From the NCBI GenBank assembly GCA_032615215.1, contig CP128433.1:1757501-1821500 (forward strand): DNA of 64,000 nt, in the 5' to 3' direction. This document shows, one piece after another, positions 55,134 to 64,000 of this stretch. Below the pieces are notes generated by a model. The model saw only the letters and a list, made by a program, of their open reading frames with translations, was not told the origin of the DNA and ran no database searches. The DNA is from Microbulbifer sp. MKSA007 (GTDB lineage: Bacteria; Pseudomonadota; Gammaproteobacteria; Pseudomonadales; Cellvibrionaceae). A program made the position numbers and the translations under genes. How positions within the stretch are numbered: position 1 is the stretch's first letter; every line of letters begins with the position of its first letter.

Positions 55134-56348
55134 ATGAAGTATTTCGTCACAGCGATGTTAGGTTTATTGGCTTCTGTGCAGATTAGTGCAACAGAAAATA
55201 TTTTGGATCAGTACTTTAATACATCAGATAATGGTGGGACCCTAAGGTACGATACAATATTTCAGTATGGTAAGAGTGGGAATGGTAGCGATTTCGATAT
55301 GTGCGATAGCTATGTTACCACCCGAATCCCTGGAGATAAGATCACCGCTATAACCAGTTTTAGCGGTGATGAGAGAATCAAAGGGTTAAAACTCGAATAC
55401 TTATATGCAGGAGATGAGGAGGTTGGTAAAACCACTATCTCCGGGTATCGAAAGTTGCTTGGTGCTACCGAATATATTCAGGGTTGGCGCTTCTATAAAA
55501 AGCGCGATGGCAATATTTCCAGGATTCGAGTCTACTTGAAAGACATGGCTGATAACTCAACCCGTGATATTACCTTTGGAGGTAATAATGGCTGGTATAA
55601 GTGGGAGGAATACCATCTAAGTATTGGAACCCGGTCAGTAGTTGGATTTGCTGGTACTGCGAGTGATAGTAAAGTTTGGAGTATTTACCCTTGCGTTGCG
55701 GATCGTTTGGAATTGGTGGAATCTGGCGTAGAGATTCACTGGGATCAGATTGTGGAAACCCCCAACAATACCAGGACATTCTTTGGTGAGAGATTACTTG
55801 AGAACTCTGGCAGTATTGCCCAAAACGACAGTACAGAAGTCTGGTATACCGACGGGAAGAGTGAAACAGATACCTGGACTAATACTATGGGTATTTCGGT
55901 TACTGCTGGAGTTAGCTTGACCGAGGGTTACAAAGTCGGTGTTCCCGGCACTGTTGAAAATAGTGGCTCCATTACATTCAGTTTTTCTGAGACTTTTAGT
56001 GTTTCAACGACCGTTGGGGAAACATCGACCAAAAGCAACCAGGAAACTGTTAAAGATGCCATGCCATCTAATGTACCCGCCTATGGATTGATGATGGCGC
56101 GGATGATGGTGGAAAATAGCGAGGTTGAAGTTCCCTATACCACAACGGTCATGAATCCCCATAATGGTGATGAGTTCGAGTTGTCAGGAGTTATCAAAGG
56201 TTCCAGCTATTCCAATGCGCGGAAACGCTGGGATGAAGTGGGGCGGGCCTATCCGACTCGTTATGAGATATACCAGAGTTATGCTTGGGTGATCGAGTAC
56301 TATGGGTTGGAAAATGCAAGTTTGATAGATGATCCGGATATTTTTTAG
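55134..56348 (+). CDS. Secreted jacalin-like / aerolysin-type pore-forming-like protein
   Basis: About 404 aa. Signal peptide MKYFVTAMLGLLASVQISA; ATG 55134 follows GAAGG. Residues ~30-180 resemble a jacalin-type beta-prism (DKITAITSFSGDERIKGLKLEYLYAG; GGNNGWYKWEEYHLSIGTRSVVGFAG). The C-terminal half holds alternating Ser/Thr-rich strands (MGISVTAGVSLTEG, GSITFSFSETFSVSTTVGET, TSTKSNQETV) typical of the aerolysin/ETX-MTX2 pore-forming module. I infer a lectin-targeted beta-pore toxin or defence protein, not proven. The convergent small exported gene at 56413 ends 64 bases from its stop. Confidence 0.65.
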   Translation: MKYFVTAMLGLLASVQISATENILDQYFNTSDNGGTLRYDTIFQYGKSGNGSDFDMCDSYVTTRIPGDKITAITSFSGDERIKGLKLEYLYAGDEEVGKTTISGYRKLLGATEYIQGWRFYKKRDGNISRIRVYLKDMADNSTRDITFGGNNGWYKWEEYHLSIGTRSVVGFAGTASDSKVWSIYPCVADRLELVESGVEIHWDQIVETPNNTRTFFGERLLENSGSIAQNDSTEVWYTDGKSETDTWTNTMGISVTAGVSLTEGYKVGVPGTVENSGSITFSFSETFSVSTTVGETSTKSNQETVKDAMPSNVPAYGLMMARMMVENSEVEVPYTTTVMNPHNGDEFELSGVIKGSSYSNARKRWDEVGRAYPTRYEIYQSYAWVIEYYGLENASLIDDPDIF

Positions 56349-56365
56349 ATTGATATTGATAAGAA

Positions 56366-56397
56366 TTGACTGGCCCAAATTATAAAGGGCCAGTCAA
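56366..56397. terminator. Bidirectional hairpin between convergent genes
   Basis: TTGACTGGCCC (56366-56376) and GGGCCAGTCAA (56387-56397), an 11-bp perfect stem with a 10-base loop, lies between the stops of the aerolysin-like gene and the small exported gene. Confidence 0.75.
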
Positions 56398-56412
56398 TCA
56401 TATGAGATTTGG

Positions 56413-56745
56413 CTACTCATCATGAAACCGGATTGAGCCTAAGCGAATCCTGTCATCTTCACATCCGTAATAACTAAACTTTACAGTTTTCTGGGACATA
56501 TAAGCGGAAAGCAGAAAAGATACTTTGGTGTTGTATATGGCAGAGTCGTCATTGATAAGAAAAAAGGTGTTTTTGCTCACGCAGCTCACCTCGGTCTCTG
56601 GATTGACAAATCCTCTAAGTCTGACATCTACACCATTCGAGTGTACTTTTAAGTAGTAAATTTGCGCCTTCTCTGTCCAAGCGGCATCGCTGATAAGTGG
56701 CAGTGTAAATGGGATACTCAAAAGTAAATATATTAGAGACTTCAT
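56413..56745 (-). CDS. Small exported protein, family A member
   Basis: 110 aa with signal peptide MKSLIYLLLSIPFTLPLISDA. The mature part reads YYLKVHSNGVDVRLRGF, then C-VSKNTFFLINDD, YNTKVSFLLSAYMSQKTVKFSYYGC and LGSIRFHDE. The two cysteines, the D before the helix and the Ala/Ser-rich helix ending in K-x-V-K align with 32780 and 35306. It converges on the aerolysin-like gene. The function is unknown. Confidence 0.72.
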   Translation of the reverse strand: MKSLIYLLLSIPFTLPLISDAAWTEKAQIYYLKVHSNGVDVRLRGFVNPETEVSCVSKNTFFLINDDSAIYNTKVSFLLSAYMSQKTVKFSYYGCEDDRIRLGSIRFHDE

Positions 56746-56957
56746 CCTTGATTCCTTACCAATTTATAAGTGGTAATTAAACCTTTGCTCTCCATGTTGG
56801 TTAACTACATCCTATAAAACTATAGCAAATAAAGTCACTTGAATAAGTCGCGCACTGCGTCGCAAAGTACTTTTCGGAGTGGGTATTAACGCCCATTCTG
56901 GCACCAAAATAAGGCTTCCAGTTTGGGCGTGAATAAATCGAGGTCAAAAGAGGGATA

Positions 56958-59900
56958 TCACGCAGTAGTGGCTTCTGGCAGTTTCAGGTCATCCTTATGA
57001 GTAGTTTGAGATGTATTAGGACTAAACAGTTTCTGTGATAGCAAAGCAGACATAAATGCCAAGACAAATAAGGCGCTAAACACCATTCCGCCAGTAATAA
57101 CCGCAGCTAGACCGCGATAGATAGCTGCGCTACTTCCGGGGTTAAGCACTAAAGGGATATTGCCAAAGATACAGGTAATTGTTGTAAGCATAATGGGGCG
57201 GACACGCAAGCTGGCAGCCATATATATCGCCTCCAATTGATTGGCTCCGTTTTGCAATGACTTATTAAATTGGTTGACGAGTAATATCGCATTATTAACT
57301 ACCAGTCCCATTAAGATTACAAAGCCGATCATGGTTATTACATCCAGGCTTTGGGGGGTAAATAGATTTAAAATTTGTAAGCTAATCATTCCGCCTGCAA
57401 ATGATAAGGGTACAGCACAGAGTACTGCTGCTGCTAACTTTGCGGACCTTTGGGCGAAATACATTAATAAGGCCAATACTGCGATAGCTGCTGCAAAAAT
57501 TTTCAGGAACTCACTGAGGAACAAGTTGAGTTCATTGGCGCTACCTCTAAACTGTGTATGAAGATCATTGTAGGAACTTTCTGATAGAAACTCTTTCACA
57601 GATTGATCAACATCCTCGACAAATGACTTCATGGCAACGCCTTCGGGAGGAGTTAAGTTTATTGATGCACTCACTTCCTGGCCGACACGAAGTATACTGG
57701 CTGGCGCTTGAGTGATTTTGGCGTCGGTCAATTCACGTAGAGGAATAAAGCCGTGACTGTTAATCAGTATCTCTGTATTTAGGAGCGTCTCAAGATTTTG
57801 CGGTTCTCTTGCTTTAAAGTAAAAAGGAAGAGTGTTGGTTCCCGTATAGAAGTACCCAATATATATTCCATCGGTTAAAGCCATCAGATGATGATTTAAT
57901 TCCGATATTGTAATACCTAAACGAGCTAATTGTACTAGCTTGGGTTGGAATTCAATACGAACCGCTCTATTTTGAAGTGCGCTTCCCTCTTGAATTTGCG
58001 CTTCTGGAAATTCTAAGCGTAAATGACTCATCAGCTCACTTCCCGCCATCTGTAGTCGAGATAGCTCTGCCCCTTTGATATCTAACTGGCTAATACGGTT
58101 GTTGGGTAGGGCAAACCTTAATAAACCACCTTGCCTGAAATGTATTCGAGTCCCAATTAGTCCAAAGAGAGCTTTTTCATTTAGCCAACTCTTTAGTTCT
58201 TCAAAATCCCAGTCCCCTTTTGTGTATAGATAGAGATTGCAATTATTTGGGTTGCAAATTATTCCATAGGTTGAAACTTGGTTCTCTATTTCTTCTCTAT
58301 TGGCTGTGATTCTATTTACGACCCGTTCCCCAATTTCATTTTTTATGGTCTCTGTAGATAAAGGACTTTCAAAGTTGATATAAACAGAGACCATATTTTG
58401 TTTAGGGTCTGGGAGGACATCAATGTCAGGGCTGGAAAAGAAGGTAGCGATGAGTGCGACGGGTAATCCTAACAAAATCACAGTGGAGGCTAGCTTAGGA
58501 TTGCTTGCAGAACGGATAGAAAGCTTCACCCACCATTCAAGCACCTTATTGATTTTAATACTACTGGATCCCTCCTCAGAAATTGCTGCTTTTCCAAGTA
58601 AGTGTCTGGCCAATGAGGGTAGTATTAGTAGAGCAAACAATAGTGATGCTAATAATGCGCTTGAAATTGTGAAGGCCAGGTCTTGAAAAAGCTGCCCTGT
58701 TGCTGACTGCATAGCAATAATGGGCAGGAACACGATAACACTGGAGATTGTAGATGAAACTAATGGGCCCGAAACTTCTTTGGTTCCCCGCGTGATACTT
58801 TCCTGAATATTTATACCCTGCTTGCGCAGTCTTTGAATGTTTTCTACGACAATAATTGCTGCATCGACCATTAACCCGATAGAAAGTGCAATCCCTGCAA
58901 GTGAAACAACGTTCATGCTTCTATTTCCAAGATACATTCCCAGAACCACCAGAGAGATACAAATGGGAATGCTTAGAAATATTAGGGTTAGAGTTCTGGG
59001 GTTACGTAAAAACCAATAAATGACCAGGCAGGCGAGTAGTGATCCCAGCAAGAGGCTTCCGTATACCAGGCTGAGGGAATTCTGAATACCCGTGGAGTCA
59101 TCCCGGCTTATGGCGAGCTTCATCCCCAATCGATTTAACTCTCCGTCATTTAATTCTTCTATTGTTGATTTGAGCTGGGCGATAGTTTCTAGAACATTGA
59201 CATTTTCGGTAGGGCGTAGGTAGAAGTATAGAGATCTATTGCCTTCAAGGGCAAAATATAACCAATCTGAAGCTACACGCTCTTTTACCGAAGCAATATC
59301 CGAGAGTTGAATGATTTGGCTTTCTCGTGTTGCGATAGGTAGCGTTGAAAGTTCCTCTAGTGGGATCTGCCCCTTAAAATGAAGGGCATAATCTTTTGAT
59401 CCAATTTTTAGATTTCCTCCCGAGCGATCCGTTAAATTGTTTAGATTTTCGGTTATCTCACTAATGGTTAAAGAGTACCGAGTCATCTTTTCTGGATCGA
59501 ACTCAATATCGACCCTTTGGGCAGTGGGTGTGCCGGCCTCTTCAATGGACTGTACACCAGGAACTTTGCTAAAGGCTGGCTTTACATGATTTATAAACGC
59601 GTCGATTAATTTAAGTTCGCTAGCTGGCTTCTCAGAATATAGGAAAAAGGATCCAAGCGTAGCCCCTGCACCATTTGCAAAATTGAATACATCCGGTGTG
59701 CGAACTTGTGTTGGCCAATTGGGTACTTGGTTGATTTTGGAGAGGACCTCAATATACATTTTCTCCATATTTGCCTCCGAATGGAAGTCAATTACGGTCC
59801 AAGCCCAGCTACTATTAACATTGGTTTGCAATTCTTTTAGGTGGCTTAGGCTGGAGAGTTCCTGTTCTAGCGGAGCAATTAGTATTTGTTCTATTTCTTC

Positions 59901-60059
59901 TGCGGTCTTTCCTGGCCAGGAGGTTGCGAGTGCAATTTGTGGGCGATTAATGGATGGGAGTAGGGCGTTTGGTAAATTTATCCCGGCTATAACCCCGGCT
60001 ATTATTAGGGTAAAGGTACAACAGATGATAATTGAGCTGTATTTCTCCAGGGACTTCAT
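56958..60059 (-). CDS. RND-family efflux permease
   Basis: 1033 aa, full length for the AcrB/MexF-type HAE or heavy-metal branch. Two halves with matching membrane blocks. The proton-relay acidic residue lies near 397 in GLMVDAAIIVVENI; the second half has MIGFVILMGLVVNNAILLVNQF. It drives export through the inner membrane in a tripartite complex. It overlaps the fusion-protein gene by ATGA (60056-60059). Substrates are unknown. No TolC-like outer-membrane gene is adjacent, so a shared one must be used. Confidence 0.93.
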   Translation of the reverse strand: MKSLEKYSSIIICCTFTLIIAGVIAGINLPNALLPSINRPQIALATSWPGKTAEEIEQILIAPLEQELSSLSHLKELQTNVNSSWAWTVIDFHSEANMEKMYIEVLSKINQVPNWPTQVRTPDVFNFANGAGATLGSFFLYSEKPASELKLIDAFINHVKPAFSKVPGVQSIEEAGTPTAQRVDIEFDPEKMTRYSLTISEITENLNNLTDRSGGNLKIGSKDYALHFKGQIPLEELSTLPIATRESQIIQLSDIASVKERVASDWLYFALEGNRSLYFYLRPTENVNVLETIAQLKSTIEELNDGELNRLGMKLAISRDDSTGIQNSLSLVYGSLLLGSLLACLVIYWFLRNPRTLTLIFLSIPICISLVVLGMYLGNRSMNVVSLAGIALSIGLMVDAAIIVVENIQRLRKQGINIQESITRGTKEVSGPLVSSTISSVIVFLPIIAMQSATGQLFQDLAFTISSALLASLLFALLILPSLARHLLGKAAISEEGSSSIKINKVLEWWVKLSIRSASNPKLASTVILLGLPVALIATFFSSPDIDVLPDPKQNMVSVYINFESPLSTETIKNEIGERVVNRITANREEIENQVSTYGIICNPNNCNLYLYTKGDWDFEELKSWLNEKALFGLIGTRIHFRQGGLLRFALPNNRISQLDIKGAELSRLQMAGSELMSHLRLEFPEAQIQEGSALQNRAVRIEFQPKLVQLARLGITISELNHHLMALTDGIYIGYFYTGTNTLPFYFKAREPQNLETLLNTEILINSHGFIPLRELTDAKITQAPASILRVGQEVSASINLTPPEGVAMKSFVEDVDQSVKEFLSESSYNDLHTQFRGSANELNLFLSEFLKIFAAAIAVLALLMYFAQRSAKLAAAVLCAVPLSFAGGMISLQILNLFTPQSLDVITMIGFVILMGLVVNNAILLVNQFNKSLQNGANQLEAIYMAASLRVRPIMLTTITCIFGNIPLVLNPGSSAAIYRGLAAVITGGMVFSALFVLAFMSALLSQKLFSPNTSQTTHKDDLKLPEATTA

Positions 60060-61138
60060 GTGTTTTCCCTCTTTGTAGGAGTAACGGCTTCATTGAGCTG
60101 TAATCCTTCGTAACCCAGTACAATCAAAAGATCGCCAGGAGCAATACTTGAACGTACAACAAAGTAATTATCGAGAGTATCTATTATTTGCACCCTGGTA
60201 CTAACTGCTCTTTGGTCGTTGTCTAGAGTCCAAACCTTATATTGTCGCCCATTCTCAAGAATTACGGCGTCACTAGGAATTCTAGTAATGTATTCTTGCT
60301 CGCTATGACCCGCGAAAGGGGTAAACATAGTTATTTCAAATCGCTGCCCAACCAGTAAGGATTTGAATTTTTGTCTGTTTACTTTAAAGTAGAGATTAAA
60401 GTTCTGTGTTTCTGGGTTTACTATATGGCTGATATTTCTGAGTTCAATATCTTGCTCCTTAATTTTGAAGGTGCTATTGCTTAGCAGGCTTTCTTTATTT
60501 ATGTGTTCTTCAGGGAGACTACATTCAATTTGGTTTTCAGTTAGTGGGAGTAACTGCATAATTCTTTGTCCTGGATTGAGGTTTTCTCCAGGATTAGCTT
60601 CTATGCTTAAAACTTGACTATCGGTTTTTGCGTAGTGCAGTAGTCGTTTAGAACGATATTCAGCTGTATTTAGTTGTTGTTCGAGTCTTTGCTTGGTTAA
60701 TTGATAGGTGTCCACATTGAGCTTAAGGTTATTTAAATGAGACTGAGAAACCATGTCGGCTGAGCGAAGTTTCTCCAGTCTACCTAGTTCTTCTTCTGCA
60801 TAGTTAAGCTGGCTTTGTGTTAATTCAATATCGGTGCGAATGATCTTCATTTGCTGGGAGAGATAAAAGTCATCCTGGGCTGCTACTAGCTCACCAGCTT
60901 TGATAATGGAGCCAACAGGCTTTATTTCTATAAGTTCAGCATCTGAGTGACTAGATATTTGATGTAAGGCAGGGGATGATACAGAGCAAAATAACTTTGT
61001 TCTAATAGCTTGCTCCCAGGGTTGTGCTGCTTCTACCAGTACTGTGCGGCTATCGTTGGCAAGGCTATTGGAGCCAATAATTAACAGAATAGGTGGGATG
61101 CTGCCCATAAAGAGCTTTTTAATTTTACTGTTTCTCAT
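60056..61138 (-). CDS. RND periplasmic adaptor (membrane fusion protein)
   Basis: 360 aa. Signal or anchor at the N terminus (KKLFMGSIPPILLIIGSNSLA), then a lipoyl-type half (LIEIKPVGSIIKAGELVAAQD), a coiled-coil hairpin at ~95-160 (QLNYAEEELGRLEKLRSADMVSQSHLNNLKL), the matching second lipoyl part (VLSIEANPGENLNPGQRIM) and beta-barrel domains. It links the RND pump to the outer-membrane channel. The translationally coupled ATGA overlap with the pump gene shows one operon. Confidence 0.9.
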   Translation of the reverse strand: MRNSKIKKLFMGSIPPILLIIGSNSLANDSRTVLVEAAQPWEQAIRTKLFCSVSSPALHQISSHSDAELIEIKPVGSIIKAGELVAAQDDFYLSQQMKIIRTDIELTQSQLNYAEEELGRLEKLRSADMVSQSHLNNLKLNVDTYQLTKQRLEQQLNTAEYRSKRLLHYAKTDSQVLSIEANPGENLNPGQRIMQLLPLTENQIECSLPEEHINKESLLSNSTFKIKEQDIELRNISHIVNPETQNFNLYFKVNRQKFKSLLVGQRFEITMFTPFAGHSEQEYITRIPSDAVILENGRQYKVWTLDNDQRAVSTRVQIIDTLDNYFVVRSSIAPGDLLIVLGYEGLQLNEAVTPTKRENT

Positions 61139-61714
61139 CCTGAGGCTCTGGTCGGTTTTATTTCTGAGTTAATTGCTTAAGCGCGGTAATTAGTATTTAA
61201 AATTAAAGAGACTGAAATGCCTTTAGTATTATATTTGACTAAAAGGTATTTGGATGAGCTATTTGCTGCAATCTCGGTGCGGTAAGATGAAATCTACAAG
61301 GGGTGAGTTGTTCACGTTCAGAATTTTATAAAATGTCAACTTTCACAATGGATGTCTTTGGCGCCAATAACTAGGTTTTACTGCATATATTGCAGTGCTT
61401 ATATGCTCAGCTGGAAATGACGGCAGGAGTGGCGTTGTGAATTTCAGAGTGACTTGCCTGCTCGGGTTTTCTATCGGCGTAGTTTGAATAGGTGTGTTTG
61501 CAACTTACTTAAATGGTAAAGATGTGCCGATATTATAAGACTTAAATAATTAGCTTTAATAATTTGGTCAGTAAAATGTATCTAGGTCTGAGGTGGCCAG
61601 GTGTTAGGCTAATTGGTGTTGTGTTAATCGGGTGCACTGATAATGTTCTGTACACCCGAATTGATCTATGCGGAATTTGTGTGGTAGGAGTTAAAATTAT
61701 AGTTAGAAAGGGCG
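61139..61714. other. Intergenic, no gene seen
   Basis: About 575 bases. TCGGGTG and CACCCGA near 61628-61660 form a 7-bp inverted repeat. The region probably carries the promoter of the RND operon and the 3' end of the protease operon. Confidence 0.45.
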
Positions 61715-62011
61715 TTACTCCTCTCGTCTTAACTCCAGACGTTGAGATTCACGTATACGAAAACGCCGTTTGTTTTCTCGCTCTCCATGAATACGTACTC
61801 GCTCACCAGATTGCATACCTTTCTGCTTTGCCTCTTTGGCGTCGATAAAGTAGTACTCACCGCTAGTTTCATCTTTTACGGAGAAGCGATGATCCACTTC
61901 TCCTGTTTGAAAGTTCTCGGAGATCTCTTCCTCTAACACGCCAGTTACGGTCTCTTCGGCAATCGCTGAAGAGGAAAGGGCGAGAAGTAGGGCTAAGGGT
62001 AGATTTTTCAT
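61715..62011 (-). CDS. Small exported protein downstream of the metalloprotease
   Basis: About 98 aa. ATG 62011 is preceded by GGGGAGTAAG; a longer frame from 62041 would overlap the protease stop. Signal peptide MKNLPLALLLALSSSAIA. The mature part is charged and beta-rich (VDHRFSVKDETSGEYYFIDAKEAK, GERVRIHGERENKRRFRI), like an OB or SH3-type small domain. It lies 22 bases after the protease stop, so it is co-expressed and could be a chaperone or inhibitor of it, which is inference. Confidence 0.6.
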   Translation of the reverse strand: MKNLPLALLLALSSSAIAEETVTGVLEEEISENFQTGEVDHRFSVKDETSGEYYFIDAKEAKQKGMQSGERVRIHGERENKRRFRIRESQRLELRREE

Positions 62012-62033
62012 TGCGGTCTTACTCCCCACTAAA

Positions 62034-63623
62034 TTATTCATCGTAAGTTACAGAAACAGTTGCAGAGTTGGTGCTGTTTTCAGTGGATAGGAATTCAATA
62101 GTGATTCCAGCAGATGAGTCAGTAAAGCTGTCCCCGGTAGTTGACAGTGTGGCTACCTGGTTGGCGGTAACATTGTTATTACTGGTGCCGCTAAGATAGT
62201 GAACCGTTACCGCATTTTCGTGGTGTGGACGGGGGTTGAGGGTGTCGTGCTCGACATGGTATTCGATGTAATAGTAGTTTTCTCCATTCCTGCTACCAAT
62301 ACTTTCGGCCTTTAAGAGTTGAGGTAGATCGCTACTAAGCTCACCAGCAGTAAGTTCTATGGCTTGAAACTCAATATTAGTGGTGCTGCCTGCGACTGCC
62401 TCAATAGTTTCAGTGTATCCGGGGAATGAGTCATACCAGCCCATATAGTCACGATGACCGCTTCCAAAGAGTCGTGATTGCCAAGCATTGCCCATTAGGG
62501 AGCCGTCACTACCATATTCACTCTCACCGCTATCGTTGGTATCCCCATCATTATTATCGTCATTGCCGGCGTGGCTCAAGCCAATATTGTGCCCAATTTC
62601 ATGGCCCATAATCAGTTGATCACTATCTGCAATTATCATGCTCCAGCGGCCTCCGACAGAGGCGACTCCTGTGCCAACCAGTCCTGCACTGGCCGCTGCT
62701 TCCGGGAAAATGTAGACCCGATGACGCCAATCGTTGAGCTCTACAGGTTGGTTGTTGGAGTCTAGGTAATTGCTTTCGATCCAGCTGGTTGCCCTATCTC
62801 TCCATGTATAGCCGCTATCGTTATATTCACTTCCCGAGCGAGATTCCGCATCTTCGATGCTCAGTACACCACCATTCTGGCTGTCGGCAATGTTGTAGGT
62901 AAAGCAGTCTATAGAAGTGCTCTCATCATTGTCTTCACCGTAGCAGTATTGATCTAGTGAGGTGTCATTGCTTAGATGGCGGCTGAACTTTAGTTGTCCC
63001 AGGGAGTTTTCATGGTAGGCATTATCAAGAGAATCCGTGTCATTGAAAGCCATATTTGCAATTTGGGTAATGCTTAGATCATCTTCTACGGCGGCATCTG
63101 AGAAGTTCATAAAGATAAAGACAATGCTGCTTTCTGTGGCTTCGATGGTTTGAATAGAGAACACTACAGAGAGGGTACTACCATCGGTGAGCTGAAAAGA
63201 GATTGTGTCCTCTACGGAATCACCATCATTCAGATTCTGGGAATTGGTGTTTAATTGATATTCCCAGTTTCCACTTTCATAGAGAGTGAAATCTCCATAG
63301 CTTCCAGCCACACTACTGGCTTGAAAGGTGGGGCTATTGCTATCGGTATCCTCAAGGGTGAGAGTGCCACTGGCATACTCTTGTGTCCCTACGATAAGTG
63401 ATGCCAGGGGATTACTGGGGTTAAAAGTGTAGCCCCCCGTTTCTTCATCACTGTCGTCGTCCCCGTTATCGGAATCATCAGAACCACTGTTGTCTCCGCT
63501 GTCGGTACTTGTTTCGGTTTCAGTAGTCTCATCGTTGGAATTACTACTGCTGGACCCTCCTCCACAAGCTGTAAGGAGAACCGATAAGCTGAATGCTGTA
63601 AGGAATTTTAGGGTATCAGGCAT
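62034..63623 (-). CDS. Metalloprotease lipoprotein (gametolysin-like, HExxHxxGxxH)
   Basis: 529 aa. Lipobox LTAC with C20 shows a lipoprotein anchored to the outer membrane. A low-complexity Ser/Asp/Glu/Thr linker follows (~24-62), then a VCBS-like domain (LASLIVGTQEYASGTLTLEDTDSNSPTF) and the catalytic domain with HEIGHNIGLSH near residues 341-351 (zinc-binding His and Glu). Overall it resembles gametolysin/M11-type extracellular proteases. It probably acts on surface or environmental proteins. Confidence 0.85.
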   Translation of the reverse strand: MPDTLKFLTAFSLSVLLTACGGGSSSSNSNDETTETETSTDSGDNSGSDDSDNGDDDSDEETGGYTFNPSNPLASLIVGTQEYASGTLTLEDTDSNSPTFQASSVAGSYGDFTLYESGNWEYQLNTNSQNLNDGDSVEDTISFQLTDGSTLSVVFSIQTIEATESSIVFIFMNFSDAAVEDDLSITQIANMAFNDTDSLDNAYHENSLGQLKFSRHLSNDTSLDQYCYGEDNDESTSIDCFTYNIADSQNGGVLSIEDAESRSGSEYNDSGYTWRDRATSWIESNYLDSNNQPVELNDWRHRVYIFPEAAASAGLVGTGVASVGGRWSMIIADSDQLIMGHEIGHNIGLSHAGNDDNNDGDTNDSGESEYGSDGSLMGNAWQSRLFGSGHRDYMGWYDSFPGYTETIEAVAGSTTNIEFQAIELTAGELSSDLPQLLKAESIGSRNGENYYYIEYHVEHDTLNPRPHHENAVTVHYLSGTSNNNVTANQVATLSTTGDSFTDSSAGITIEFLSTENSTNSATVSVTYDE

Positions 63624-64000
63624 GACAAACTCGACGTATTTCTTAATCTAATTGAGCAAGGCGATTTGTAATTGATGGACAGCTGCTCAGTGGCCCGGTT
63701 CCTGCTGATTATTAGTTAAATAACTATATTTGGATTCTGGGTCACCTAAGGCAAAATAGCTATCGCTTTTTTGGCAGGTTGTGACGGTGTTGGATCAATT
63801 GCTATTAGCGCCTGTAAGTAGTGTGAACCCCGTTTGAGCAATTGATGACAGGGTTCAAAAAGTTAACTAGGTGTAATGAGTAGGATAAAGGAATGAGACC
63901 TATATTTGAACGTAGAGTGCACTTAACCCCATTTGCTTTTTTGCACAGGTGGGAGTCTGAAATTGGGGTGTTTTTAGTTGGGGTTGATTAGAGGGAAATA
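63624..64000. other. Intergenic at the window edge, no gene seen
   Basis: About 380 bases upstream of the metalloprotease gene; likely its promoter. No ORF is supported. Confidence 0.45.

Noticed and set aside
1..64000. CRISPR arrays
   Set aside because: No set of regularly spaced direct repeats was seen on either strand, and no cas-like gene is present.

Overview
The window reads as part of a chromosome from a marine gammaproteobacterium. The best guess is the Microbulbifer / Cellvibrionales neighbourhood. This is inferred from family content (PA0069-type radical SAM protein, HscC, CsrA, a TonB receptor with a beta-fructosidase and ROK proteins) and moderate GC, not from a marker gene; no rRNA or tRNA gene was seen. 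About 40 genes or gene remnants can be supported. Compact housekeeping and catabolic blocks alternate with AT-rich accessory stretches rich in small exported proteins, repeats and broken genes.

Layout. 0-6 kb: radical SAM protein, NTF2-like protein, two tandem degraded condensation-type acyltransferase paralogues, a CPA1 Na+/H+ antiporter. 6-10.4 kb: LysE exporter with AraC regulator, then small membrane or unknown proteins. 10.1-14.7 kb: a minus-strand series of unrelated genes separated by integron attC-like hairpins, including a 966-aa PHP-SMC ATPase of the TrlF type (candidate defence gene). 15.5-17.8 kb: a short csrA and a group II intron with its RT/maturase. 18.3-21.7 kb: secreted amidohydrolase, membrane-anchored AraC regulator, small exported protein. 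22.1-28.9 kb: amino-acid catabolism (tdh, kbl, small ORF, ALDH, TPP decarboxylase) and divergent pdxH. 29.2-32.6 kb: HscC with a J-domain/RDD membrane partner and a degenerate RDD copy. 33-46.6 kb: a secreted-protein island containing a two-gene filamentous exoprotein whose C terminus is a nuclease followed by a YezG-type immunity gene. It is flanked by two copies of a ~0.9 kb segment that have decayed reciprocally. 46.8-55 kb: a fructan/sucrose utilisation locus (fructokinase, TonB receptor, beta-fructosidase, ROK repressor, SSS symporter) with two copies of a palindromic operator. 55-64 kb: aerolysin-like secreted protein, small exported protein, RND efflux pair, and a metalloprotease lipoprotein with a small exported partner.

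The strongest points for follow-up are the attC-flanked cassettes carrying the TrlF-like gene, the split TPS exoprotein/nuclease/YezG locus bracketed by the reciprocal duplication, the ROK operator pair, and a dispersed family of ~110-aa exported proteins. At least four genes (a condensation-type gene, pdxH, J-RDD, yezG-like) are each broken by one base at a G or C run. The broken reading frames are otherwise well conserved, so sequencing error must be separated from real decay.
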